From the IMG/VR virus record IMGVR_UViG_3300035698_028846, positions 1-41,962 of that record: 41,962 nucleotides of DNA; one strand, 5' to 3'. Positions within the stretch are counted from its first letter, which is position 1; each line of letters starts with the position of its first letter. The notes below the pieces were generated by a model. It did no database searches. It had not been told where the DNA came from and was given only the letters and a program-made list of their open reading frames with translations. Of this stretch, positions 26,599-33,885 are shown piece after piece. This DNA is from a virus. The translations under genes were made by a program, and so were the position numbers.

Positions 26599-26625
26599 GT
26601 ACGATCCTCCTGTGTCACAGGAACT

Positions 26626-27651
26626 TCACGCATCAAATATGCCCACAGAGTAGATCTCTTCCAGCCGGTCTATGATGGGGTCCCAGTCCAGATGCTTGTC
26701 AGCGTATGCCAGGGCCCCGATTGTCAGCTTGTGTATCAGTGAGTTTCTCTTGAGCAACAGCTTCCTGCCTGCCCGGAGAAGCTTGTCGTAGTTGTAGTTG
26801 ACGCGCAAGCAGTTCCTGCCGCCAATGAGATCATCGCTGCCCTCGATGATTGCCACAACGCTGGTGGTCCCGCAGGCCATCGCCTCCACAGGAGCACACG
26901 CTCTCCCCTCGTAGCGGCTGGCTTTCAACAGGAACAGTGCCTGGGAGTACATCTGGCGCATCTGCAAGGTGGTCGGCTTTAGCTGGAAGGAGTCGAACTC
27001 CCGTATGTACGGGTTGGACGTGGCCGCGTAGCCCCACAGCTTGACGCCAAACTCTTCCCGCAGTTGCATCGCCACCCGCCAGCCAATCTCTTCGACGTCC
27101 TTCGCCTGGTTGCGGGCATCCCCCTCTACGAGGATGGCGCGTTGTTTGTCTCCGTCAGGATAGAAGTCGTCTCGGTTTACGCCATTCCCGATGACGGCCG
27201 AGGGCAATTCCCACAGATCCCCCATGGTGTCTTGTAGCCATCGGGCTATGGTGATGACCTGGAAGCCGGCCTCCTTTGCTAGGGCGTAGGACGCCTTGGC
27301 GGCTCTGTGGCCAGCAGTCTGCGGGCCGAAGAACTCGTGCTCCATCATCTGCACGAAGTAGTAGCGGCATGGCTGCTCCCACCGCAGGTGCACCGGTATC
27401 TTGAGGGCGATGTCCACAGTCTGGTAGCCGGTGGCCACTACAGCGTCGAAGGGCTTGGCGTTGTAGAAGAACCCGAATGGGGCAATCGGCGCGTTCAGCT
27501 CCATCCACTTGGGCTTCTGGTGTCCCGGGGCCGCCACAGTGACGTCGTGCCCCCTGGCGGTCAGCCGATTGACGTGCTCGAAGATGATGCGGATCCCCCC
27601 GCAGGGGCCTACCCCAGGGGTCAGGTAGCAAATTCTCAGTGGCTCAGTCAT
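26626..27651 (-). CDS. GT4-type glycosyltransferase
   Basis: The 341-residue protein has GT-B hallmarks. The N-terminus CYLTPGVGPCGGIRIIFEHVNRL with GHDVTVAAPG is the acceptor-side start typical of GT4. VIGNGVNRDDFYP (about 154-166) is the domain crossover. A donor domain ends in LLKASRYEGRACAPVEAMACGTTSVV, the EX7E-like motif, and DLIGGRNCL. The start ATG follows GGGAGG and overlaps the end of the next cassette gene. It is the last gene of the cassette, next to the terminase. It probably adds a sugar from a nucleotide donor in the cytoplasm, with an unknown acceptor. Confidence 0.85.
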   Translation of the reverse strand: MTEPLRICYLTPGVGPCGGIRIIFEHVNRLTARGHDVTVAAPGHQKPKWMELNAPIAPFGFFYNAKPFDAVVATGYQTVDIALKIPVHLRWEQPCRYYFVQMMEHEFFGPQTAGHRAAKASYALAKEAGFQVITIARWLQDTMGDLWELPSAVIGNGVNRDDFYPDGDKQRAILVEGDARNQAKDVEEIGWRVAMQLREEFGVKLWGYAATSNPYIREFDSFQLKPTTLQMRQMYSQALFLLKASRYEGRACAPVEAMACGTTSVVAIIEGSDDLIGGRNCLRVNYNYDKLLRAGRKLLLKRNSLIHKLTIGALAYADKHLDWDPIIDRLEEIYSVGIFDA

Positions 27652-28333
27652 AGTGGCCTCCCTTGATCTGTTCCTTCACATAGATTGAACCGCCACGCTT
27701 GTGAGTGACACAGTAGTTGGTGGCGTGCCAGTGGTGTGTCACCATCGCCTTGTTCACAAATACGTACCGTGCCCCGGCCTGTACTGCGCGGAGATGGAAG
27801 TCCCAGTCAGTGGCTGGCCCAGCCTCGTTGGTGAAGCCCTTAACCTTGCGGACCAGGTCGGTGCGGAACAGGCACATGGGGAAGTTGATCCAGTTGTGCC
27901 GCTTGAGCATGTCCGTATCCATGGGCTCGCCGGCCGACTGTATGGGCTTGGGGACCTGTAGCTGCACGCAGTGGGCCACGTCTGCGGCGGTCTCCTCGAG
28001 GGTCTTGACCATCGTGGTGAGAAAGGACGCTCCCCACTCGTCATCATCCTCCAGGTTGGCAAAGTAGGCATGCCCCTCGTAGAAGTGGTGGAAGGCTTCG
28101 TTGAGAGCATAGCCCAGGCCGCGCTTGGGCAGTACCAGGAATCTGATCTTCGGGTGGTCCAGCACGCCGCTCAGAGCCTTGACATACTCGTCTGTGTTAA
28201 ACGACCCCCCATTCTTGGCGATGACCAGGTTCCAGTTAGTATACTTCTGGTGCAGGAGCGACTTCACCGCCCGGCAGCACATGTCGGGTCGGTTCAGTGT
28301 AGGAATAGCGACGAGAACCATTGGTCTTTTCAC
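27644..28333 (-). CDS. GT2-type glycosyltransferase (GT-A)
   Basis: The 229-residue protein shows the GT-A fold of family 2. VLVAIPTLNRPDMCCRAVKS and LVIAKNGGSFN form the nucleotide-binding start. ANLEDDDEW (about 91-99) is the DxD metal-binding motif. TNEAGPATDWDFHLRAVQAG is the usual ED/WD acceptor-side segment. The start is GTG behind GGAG. It overlaps the GT4 gene by eight bases, so the two products probably act in one pathway. It lacks membrane segments and so would work in the cytoplasm. Confidence 0.85.
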   Translation of the reverse strand: MKRPMVLVAIPTLNRPDMCCRAVKSLLHQKYTNWNLVIAKNGGSFNTDEYVKALSGVLDHPKIRFLVLPKRGLGYALNEAFHHFYEGHAYFANLEDDDEWGASFLTTMVKTLEETAADVAHCVQLQVPKPIQSAGEPMDTDMLKRHNWINFPMCLFRTDLVRKVKGFTNEAGPATDWDFHLRAVQAGARYVFVNKAMVTHHWHATNYCVTHKRGGSIYVKEQIKGGHYD

Positions 28334-28334
28334 G

Positions 28335-28532
28335 TCAACTCCTCTGGGCTGGCCGAAAATACGCGACCGTCCGGAAACGGTCTGCCTCCTCTTGGGTCAC
28401 GGTTTCGCAAGTAGGCTGGCCCAGCGCCACGTAGTCTTCCCAGTGCTTGATAGCCACTTTGCTCATAGAGTCGTCGCGCGCCATGAAGATGGTCGGCGCA
28501 TCTGCAACCTTGATACAACAGTCAAAATCCAC
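28335..28532 (-). CDS. Small unknown protein in glycan cassette, 65 aa
   Basis: The product starts at GTG behind AGGAGG and ends directly before the GT2 start. It contains CCIKVADAPTIFMARDDSMSKV and a helix IKHWEDYVALGQPT, with Asp-rich and aromatic residues, and has no membrane segment. The strong ribosome site and tight spacing argue it is real. It could be a small partner of the neighbouring transferases, but nothing in it identifies a family. Confidence 0.6.
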   Translation of the reverse strand: MDFDCCIKVADAPTIFMARDDSMSKVAIKHWEDYVALGQPTCETVTQEEADRFRTVAYFRPAQRS

Positions 28533-28546
28533 GTTTCCTCCTATGT

Positions 28547-29323
28547 CTAGCCGAACTTCGGCAACCAGTCGCTCAGCAGGTATCTGTAGTCCTTCGGTAC
28601 GTCCAGGTCATTCGAGCACACAGGGGCTCCTCCTGGCTCCAGCATGCGGTAGGGGGCCGCTTGCCTGAACACCTTTCCTTCTGGTGGCAGGCCGGCCTTG
28701 CCCCAGCGCCCCATTTCCAGGGTCCATCCCCACTTCTCGCGGTGGCGGTACTTGTCCCCCAGTCGGCGGTACATCCGCGCCGCCTCGGGCGTCAGCAGCG
28801 GCGTAATCACATGGCGGCCCTTTACCAACACTTGGCAGGGGGCCGGCTGGGCGAGAACCTCCGTCAGCCCCTCGTCTGACCACACGAAGTCGCACTGGAG
28901 TATCACCAACTGGTCCCACCAGTCGGTGCCAATCATGTCCAGGGACTGCATAGCCGAGTTGTCGTAGCTCTTCAGGTCGGGCTCGGGCATCAGCAATGGA
29001 ATGCCGTGCTCGGCAACATGCCGCAGCCGGTCGTAGGTCCAGGGCGGCTGGTCCACCTCTGCCATTGCCTCAGCCGGCAGGTTACTGGTGGGGTTGGCGA
29101 CACACTTCTTGAGAAACCCCGTGTACCGGCACCCCGGCCGTCCGATGGCGACGAAGACCTGGTAATCCAGTAGCTGTAACTGGTTGCTCAGGCGGCCAAC
29201 CGGCGTGTCCCCATACTCCCAGCCGATGGGCAACAGCGCTTCTGGGCAGCAGGGCGGGACGCCGATGAAGTTGTAGCCTACAGCCTTGTACCCCGCCGCG
29301 AGAATGATAGCAACTTTCTTCAT
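28547..29323 (-). CDS. Nucleotidyltransferase-like protein (sugar-phosphate type)
   Basis: The 258-residue protein begins KKVAIILAAGYKAVG, like the LAAG opening of sugar-1-phosphate nucleotidyltransferases, followed by EALLPIG and GRLSNQLQLLDYQVFVAIG. A VILQCDFVW segment sits where the product-binding Asp is expected. The usual GxGxR and PK residues are altered, so activity is uncertain. A related protein is encoded at 30986-31738: both share PWT...G.PLLMP.P and a C/GDxVF/W strand. The gene overlaps the GT9 gene by ATGA. A role in making an activated sugar or alcohol for the transferases is likely but not proven. Confidence 0.65.
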   Translation of the reverse strand: MKKVAIILAAGYKAVGYNFIGVPPCCPEALLPIGWEYGDTPVGRLSNQLQLLDYQVFVAIGRPGCRYTGFLKKCVANPTSNLPAEAMAEVDQPPWTYDRLRHVAEHGIPLLMPEPDLKSYDNSAMQSLDMIGTDWWDQLVILQCDFVWSDEGLTEVLAQPAPCQVLVKGRHVITPLLTPEAARMYRRLGDKYRHREKWGWTLEMGRWGKAGLPPEGKVFRQAAPYRMLEPGGAPVCSNDLDVPKDYRYLLSDWLPKFG

Positions 29324-30096
29324 GACTGACTCCTTTTGTATGCCGGATCGAACGTGTTCTCCTCGTCCGGGGCCGGGCCGTCGCCCAGCAGGTGTACCAC
29401 CATCGGAACGATGCGTCTGGGGGCCCAGCGCCAGCCCGCTACCCAGCTATTGGGTACGTACTGCGATTCTGGGCCAGACCGCTGCTTGCGGTTGAAGATG
29501 ACCACCATGGGCCGCTCCAGCGCCGCGCCCACATGCAGGAAAACCGAATCTATCGTTATCAAACAACGCGCCTTGGCCACCACGGCTGCTGCCTCCCTGA
29601 TAGCCAGGGGGGCATTGTCTACTCCCTGGCAGAGGAGGGGGCCGTTGTCAATTTGCTTCACGTGATAGCCCTTGCCTACAAGGAACGCTGCCAAGCCGGC
29701 CATGCGCTTGTAGGACCGGCCGCCGTGCGGGTACTTGTTGGCCATGGCCACGTCACATCCCTGGGCCGCCTCTATCTCCTCCGGCAACAGGTATAGCCGG
29801 GGAAGGCTCCGCTCCACACCCAGCGTGTCGCACTGGGCAAAGCACATCCAGGTGTGTTTATCCCAGCAGTCCGCGTGGCACACACGGAAAATGGGGTCGC
29901 CCTTGTCCCAGTCGAATGGCCGGCCCCACAGAACGATTTCCTCTATCCGTGGGTCGTGCAAGATCAGTTGCTCATAGCCGGGCGTGACCATGAAGGAGAC
30001 CTCTGCACCTGGGAACCGCTTCTTCAGCCCTGGGATCGCGGCGGTTAGGCTGAGCACGTCGCCGTGCCCTGCTGGCCGTCTAAGTTGGATCCGCAT
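29320..30096 (-). CDS. GT9 heptosyltransferase-like glycosyltransferase
   Basis: The 258-residue product fits family 9 (ADP-heptose:LPS heptosyltransferase type). RRPAGHGDVLSLTAAIPGLKKRFP and VSFMVTPGYEQLI with DPRIEEIVLW form the N-terminal half. The C-terminal donor half ends in ARCLITIDSVFLHVGAALERPMVVIF, the (D)SG.xH.A-like region. It is shorter than bacterial heptosyltransferases (about 330). It follows a DUF4254-like small gene often seen with such enzymes. Transfer of a heptose-like sugar is expected, but the donor is not defined. Confidence 0.85.
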   Translation of the reverse strand: MRIQLRRPAGHGDVLSLTAAIPGLKKRFPGAEVSFMVTPGYEQLILHDPRIEEIVLWGRPFDWDKGDPIFRVCHADCWDKHTWMCFAQCDTLGVERSLPRLYLLPEEIEAAQGCDVAMANKYPHGGRSYKRMAGLAAFLVGKGYHVKQIDNGPLLCQGVDNAPLAIREAAAVVAKARCLITIDSVFLHVGAALERPMVVIFNRKQRSGPESQYVPNSWVAGWRWAPRRIVPMVVHLLGDGPAPDEENTFDPAYKRSQS

Positions 30097-30304
30097 ACAC
30101 CTTGCCCCCTATGTCGCGCTCTCCCAGCCGCCTGTCTATCGCCCTCACCAGCTCGTTGCGCTGCCCATTGGCGACCTGAATAGCCTTGGCCTCGGCCAGT
30201 GTGGCCGTGCCATCTGTGACACGGTCTATCAGGTGCCAGATGCGGATGTTGATCACAGTCAGCTCGTCTATCATCTGCCCCAGCGTCTTCGTCTCAATTC
30301 CCAT
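30080..30304 (-). CDS. DUF4254-like small protein linked to glycosyltransferases
   Basis: The 74-residue protein reads LGQMIDELTVINIRIWHLIDRV, then EAKAIQVANGQRNELVRAID. This helix pair, with a conserved ELx(I/T)N and N.QRN.L...ID pattern, resembles the DUF4254-type proteins that accompany heptosyltransferase genes. It starts at an ATG behind AGGAGG and overlaps both neighbours. It may act as a regulator or partner, and the family's biochemical role is unknown. Confidence 0.65.
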   Translation of the reverse strand: MGIETKTLGQMIDELTVINIRIWHLIDRVTDGTATLAEAKAIQVANGQRNELVRAIDRRLGERDIGGKVYADPT

Positions 30305-30989
30305 CTTGCCTCCTGAGTATCATGCTGGCAAAGGTGTAGTAGTGCACGAAGTTGCCAGCGTAGGTGTAGTCGTGCTCGCCGCCGAACCAGTCGAAGCCTC
30401 TCTGCCGGCCAATCTCATACAGGGCCATCATCTCGGCCTCGCCAAACTTGATGTTCTTGGGCTTGTCGGGGTGGTAGTCTGTCGTGATCGCCACAAGGCC
30501 TCCGGGGTTGACCAGGTCGAGCATTCTATTGAAGAACCTTACTCGCTTGGCCGCGTCCCGGTCGCTGGTGGCAATCCGCTTCGATGCGTCTGCCGAGACG
30601 TGCTCTATGACGCTGATGGACACAACGGCGTCGAACTTCTCGTTAGAGACGTACTCACCAGGGAAGAGCTGCTGGACGTAGGGCAGGGAGATGCCGAGCC
30701 GCGCCTCTTGCTCCGACGTCCAGTCGTGGCAATCCTTGCGGTCAACCTGCATTATGTCCATGTCGAGCATGGCCGCTGCTGGTGCGAACAGGGAGGCTCC
30801 CCCGCCGATCTCGAGGACGGTCTCCGCCCCGTTGGCTACCAGCGCGGTCAGCACCAACCCGTACTCCCAGGCGCGGTGCGGGTGGTCGAACCTGTACGGG
30901 ACGCCCGCTAGGCCATGCCTGACATCGAGCACATGCGGCACCTCGGCAATGTCGTAGGTGTTTGATTGCAGTGTCTGGGAATAGATCAT
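30294..30989 (-). CDS. Class I SAM-dependent methyltransferase
   Basis: The 231-residue protein has motif I ETVLEIGGGASLFAPAAAMLDMDIMQVDRKD, with Asp at the end of strand 2. KFDAVVSISVIEHVSADASK is the motif IV region and LDLVNPGGLVAITTD is the post-IV segment. The C-terminus (HYYTFASMILRR) closes the fold. It lies between the DUF4254-like and a nucleotidyltransferase-like gene, so a sugar or glycan intermediate is a plausible substrate. ATG 30989 follows GAGGAGG. Confidence 0.85.
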   Translation of the reverse strand: MIYSQTLQSNTYDIAEVPHVLDVRHGLAGVPYRFDHPHRAWEYGLVLTALVANGAETVLEIGGGASLFAPAAAMLDMDIMQVDRKDCHDWTSEQEARLGISLPYVQQLFPGEYVSNEKFDAVVSISVIEHVSADASKRIATSDRDAAKRVRFFNRMLDLVNPGGLVAITTDYHPDKPKNIKFGEAEMMALYEIGRQRGFDWFGGEHDYTYAGNFVHYYTFASMILRRQDGN

Positions 30990-31738
30990 ACTGGGTCCTC
31001 CTCTGCCAGGGCGAGAATGTTCTTCCAGGAGTGGTGGCTCACCTCTATCCAGTCCTCCATCATCCAGTCAAAGACATCCTTGCGCTCGCCCCAGACCTTG
31101 CTGGGGGCGCAGGTTCCGCGCCTGGCCCAGACCAGGGACTGGTCCTGGTTGGGCAAGCTCCGGAGAAAGCTGAGGAACTTCATAAAGGCTCCCCTGGTCA
31201 GGAACTCTATAGAGTGCTTTGTCCAGAACCAGAATTGGGAAGGCCATGCGGTCCAGTCCAGCAGGTACTGTAGGAACCCTGTCCTGAAGACATAGTCGCC
31301 AGCAGTGATGACAATGCGATCGCAGTCCTCGGCAAGTATCGCCGGCGCCATCTTGAGCAGCGTGGTCCAGCAACTCTGCCCCTTAGCGTGGGGGTCGGGC
31401 ATCAAGAGGGGGAAGCCGCCCTGCTCGATGACGTAAGTCACCTGCTCGTCAGTCCAGGGGCTCTTCCCATAGTCGCTGACGCCCACTCCATAGACCTCTG
31501 CGTCGTGATACTCAACCACGGTGGGGTCGCAGCCGGGGTTCCCCATGCCCACGAAGACCTTGTCTACCCCCATCTTCTTGTACCACTGTGCCATCTGCCT
31601 GGAGAGGACGGTGTGGTCTGGGGCGAGTTGCCAGAACATCTCTGGTGTCCTCTCTGGGATAGGGTAGCCCTTCTTGCGTGTCCTGACTTCCTCTACGGGA
31701 TCCCAGCCCGCGCCGGTGATCGCAACGACGGTCTTCAT
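30986..31738 (-). CDS. Second nucleotidyltransferase-like protein
   Basis: The 250-residue protein starts KTVVAITGAGWDP and shares with the 28547-29323 product a PWT...V...GGFPLLMPDP segment and a RIVITAGDYVF strand, in the position of the Asp strand of nucleotidyltransferases. The G.G.R signature is again absent. Pro-Glu rich PIPERTPEMFW near residue 28 may be an active-site variant. It overlaps the methyltransferase gene by ATGA. The two probably are paralogues that arose by duplication and may have diverged in substrate. Confidence 0.55.
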   Translation of the reverse strand: MKTVVAITGAGWDPVEEVRTRKKGYPIPERTPEMFWQLAPDHTVLSRQMAQWYKKMGVDKVFVGMGNPGCDPTVVEYHDAEVYGVGVSDYGKSPWTDEQVTYVIEQGGFPLLMPDPHAKGQSCWTTLLKMAPAILAEDCDRIVITAGDYVFRTGFLQYLLDWTAWPSQFWFWTKHSIEFLTRGAFMKFLSFLRSLPNQDQSLVWARRGTCAPSKVWGERKDVFDWMMEDWIEVSHHSWKNILALAEEDPV

Positions 31739-32148
31739 ACCTGGCTCCTGATGCGCCCCTTGATGGCGCTGGACGACTCCAGCGGGCAGTAGGGAACCAC
31801 GATGACCTTGCCCCCCATGCCCGCCATGACTTGCCTGACCACCTCGACTGCTGCAGGTGCGTGGCTAGAACTCTCCATCAGCACGTCTGGCCTGATGGCC
31901 AGGACGTTGTCCAGGGGAGAGTAGGTTGTCTGGGCCACTGCCAGGTCAACGTACTTGATGGCCCGGGCGATGCGTAGCCGTTGGCCGAAGGGCAGCACGG
32001 GCTTGCCCTTCATCTCCATCACGGCCTCGTCGGTTAGGATGCCGACTATCAGCTTGCCATCCGGCCCAGCGATGGCCTTGGAGTTTCTTAGCATCTCCAA
32101 GTGTCCATCGTGGAGGATGTCCAGGACGTAGTAGGAGTAAACTAGCAT
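31735..32148 (-). CDS. TagD/RfaE-type cytidylyltransferase-like protein
   Basis: The 137-residue protein has the HxGH motif as LDILHDGHLEML (residues 9-20), following a VYSYY strand. The next strand IVGILTDEAVMEMKGKP and PFGQRLRIARAIKYVD match the layout of glycerol-3-phosphate and related cytidylyltransferases, and SSSAIKGRI resembles the ISTT-type closing motif. Such enzymes make CDP-activated alcohols or ADP-sugars. It would supply an activated precursor to the transferases. Start ATG overlaps the next gene by four bases. Length fits the family. Confidence 0.8.
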   Translation of the reverse strand: MLVYSYYVLDILHDGHLEMLRNSKAIAGPDGKLIVGILTDEAVMEMKGKPVLPFGQRLRIARAIKYVDLAVAQTTYSPLDNVLAIRPDVLMESSSHAPAAVEVVRQVMAGMGGKVIVVPYCPLESSSAIKGRIRSQV

Positions 32149-32495
32149 TATCCGAATAGCCCCCCTTCCTCTTCGCCCGTAAAGCTGTCAACTATCCAGG
32201 CCCAGAGCCCCATCTTGATGTGCCAGTAGCGGTAGCACATGTAGATGCAGTAGCCCACAGTAAACACGCCAACGCTCCAGAAGATGGTGTTTACCCAGTC
32301 GCCGTTGTAGGCGTTGTGGTACACCTGCAGAACGTAGATGAACCAGGAAACGATGTAGAACTTCCGTGACACGTCACGGGCAGACTGGCGGCGGCGAACC
32401 TTTGCGCCCTGCCAGTAGTACTTGAACCTCGTCGGTACACCCAGTACCAGAATAAGCCACGCAACGATCTTAGCGATAATACCCAGAATGTGCAT
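32148..32495 (-). CDS. Small membrane protein, PQ-loop-like
   Basis: The 115-residue product has about three membrane segments: IIAKIVAWLILVLGVP, FYIVSWFIYVLQVYHNAYNG and TIFWSVGVFTVGYCIYMCY. Between the first two lies a basic stretch (KVRRRQSARDVSR). The order resembles small PQ-loop/SemiSWEET transporters, with a Pro before a basic loop and then 'vS..f', but the Pro-Gln pair is absent. ATG 32495 follows AAGGAGAGGG. It could transport or anchor a glycan intermediate. Classification is tentative. Confidence 0.55.
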   Translation of the reverse strand: MHILGIIAKIVAWLILVLGVPTRFKYYWQGAKVRRRQSARDVSRKFYIVSWFIYVLQVYHNAYNGDWVNTIFWSVGVFTVGYCIYMCYRYWHIKMGLWAWIVDSFTGEEEGGLFG

Positions 32496-32561
32496 TTCCC
32501 TCTCCTTATAATGGATTGTTTGCCGCGAATAAAGCCGGGGTGTCGTGGGGTTCTTATCTTC

Positions 32562-33242
32562 TCATGCCGTTGTCCCCCAGTAGATGCGCATGTACTCGTT
32601 GGCCCACGCGGGGCCGTTGTCTCTCATCCAGTAGGACAGGAGGTTGACCTCGTGAATGTCTTCGGGGATGCCGTGGAACCGGAACCGTGCAAACTCCACG
32701 AACTTCTCCTCTGTGCACTCCCCTGCCTTGATGTAGGGGCCGGTCATGTCCAGTGGCAGGAAGTCTGCCCCGGTCCTCACCGCGACGTCGGCTATGTGGT
32801 CGCCCAGCGCGGCGTTGCCCAACGACAGCAGGGCGATAATCCGGTGCTGCCCGTTGGCCAGGAACAGGCCCTCCGGCACGGGGTTGTTCGACGTCGTGGT
32901 GGTAGGGTTCACCACATGCTTGAAGTAGATCTTGTCTTCGGTGGCGTCCCAGCCGTCCTGGTCGATGCTACGGCGGTAGGTGACAAGTTTTCTCAGGCGG
33001 GCCATGTAGTACCGCTCAACCCGGTACTCCCGCTCTGGGCCTTCTGGCAGGGGGTCCAGCATGCCGATGGCCTGGTACACGGGATCTGCAATGACAACGT
33101 GGCGAAAGATGGCGGAGTCGCGGGCAGGCACCATCATCGACAGCAGGTCTTCGTGCAGGGCGCTCAACTCTTGGAGAGCGGCCGCCTGGTCCCACACATC
33201 GTACCGCAGAGGGAACAGGACTTCACTCAGTTGGATAGGCAT
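32562..33242 (-). CDS. ParB/sulfiredoxin-like protein in glycan cassette
   Basis: The 226-residue protein contains LFLANGQHRIIALLSLG (about 145-161), the G-x-H-R signature strand-helix of ParB/sulfiredoxin-type domains. ParB nucleotide-binding folds and phosphotransferases share it. The N-terminus is helical, with a VIADPVYQAIGML segment, and the C-terminus is mixed. No DNA-binding helix-turn-helix is visible. It lies between a small membrane protein and a sulfotransferase. Possible roles are nucleotide binding or kinase-like activity on a small molecule. The true function is unknown. Confidence 0.6.
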   Translation of the reverse strand: MPIQLSEVLFPLRYDVWDQAAALQELSALHEDLLSMMVPARDSAIFRHVVIADPVYQAIGMLDPLPEGPEREYRVERYYMARLRKLVTYRRSIDQDGWDATEDKIYFKHVVNPTTTTSNNPVPEGLFLANGQHRIIALLSLGNAALGDHIADVAVRTGADFLPLDMTGPYIKAGECTEEKFVEFARFRFHGIPEDIHEVNLLSYWMRDNGPAWANEYMRIYWGTTA

Positions 33243-33885
33243 ATCGTTTCATCTCCTGTGCTTGTCTGTAGAGCTCGCAATCGTCTTGGTTCAGTCTCTC
33301 GATCTCGGACACGAGCGCCTGGTTGGCCAGCAGCGCTTGCTTCATAGCAGGGTTGTTGGTCTTGTTAGTGTGGACCACCGGGTAGCCCGGCACCCATCCC
33401 AGCATCTCGGCCAGGCGGGCCAGGTCCTGCGTGAACCTCTCGGCCAGGCCAACGAAGGTAAACAGCTTCAGGTTGCCACCTGCTGTGAAGAACGTCATCA
33501 GGTTCCGCTTTGTGGGCATGTTAATGTACTCATAGATGCCGCAGGGGTCAATGATGCTATGAGTCAGGTCGTGGATGTAGGCAGAGATGACCCTCGGCAC
33601 CGGGGCGCGCAGCCAGGTCACGCGGGGAACGTCGGGGAACAGCCCGTCGTATAGCTGTACCGGCACGTGGTCTGCCAGCCAGTTGACATTGGGCGGTAGC
33701 CGCTTCTTCATAGCCGCGTCCCACGTTGTCTTGCGCAGGGTGTAGTCTGCGCGCAGCAGGGTGTCTGTCTCTGGCCGGAGCCCGATGACGCGGTAGGCGT
33801 TGTACTCCTCGCCATAGACGTACCTCACGGCCTCTGCAAAGGACACCCCGCTTGTCTTGGGGATATGCACAAAGATCAGGTTCAC
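33223..33885 (-). CDS. Sulfotransferase (PAPS-dependent, Sulfotransfer_2 type)
   Basis: The 220-residue protein starts with IFVHIPKTSGVSF (4-16), the 5'-phosphosulfate loop of PAPS-dependent sulfotransferases. VTWLRAPVPRVISAYIHDL (89-107) is the 3'-phosphate loop with the usual RxPxxRxxSxY pattern. Other helices are as in Sulfotransfer_2. The start is GTG, which overlaps the previous stop by one base. It would sulfate a glycan, using PAPS from the host. Acceptor is not known. Confidence 0.85.
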   Translation of the reverse strand: MNLIFVHIPKTSGVSFAEAVRYVYGEEYNAYRVIGLRPETDTLLRADYTLRKTTWDAAMKKRLPPNVNWLADHVPVQLYDGLFPDVPRVTWLRAPVPRVISAYIHDLTHSIIDPCGIYEYINMPTKRNLMTFFTAGGNLKLFTFVGLAERFTQDLARLAEMLGWVPGYPVVHTNKTNNPAMKQALLANQALVSEIERLNQDDCELYRQAQEMKRYAYPTE

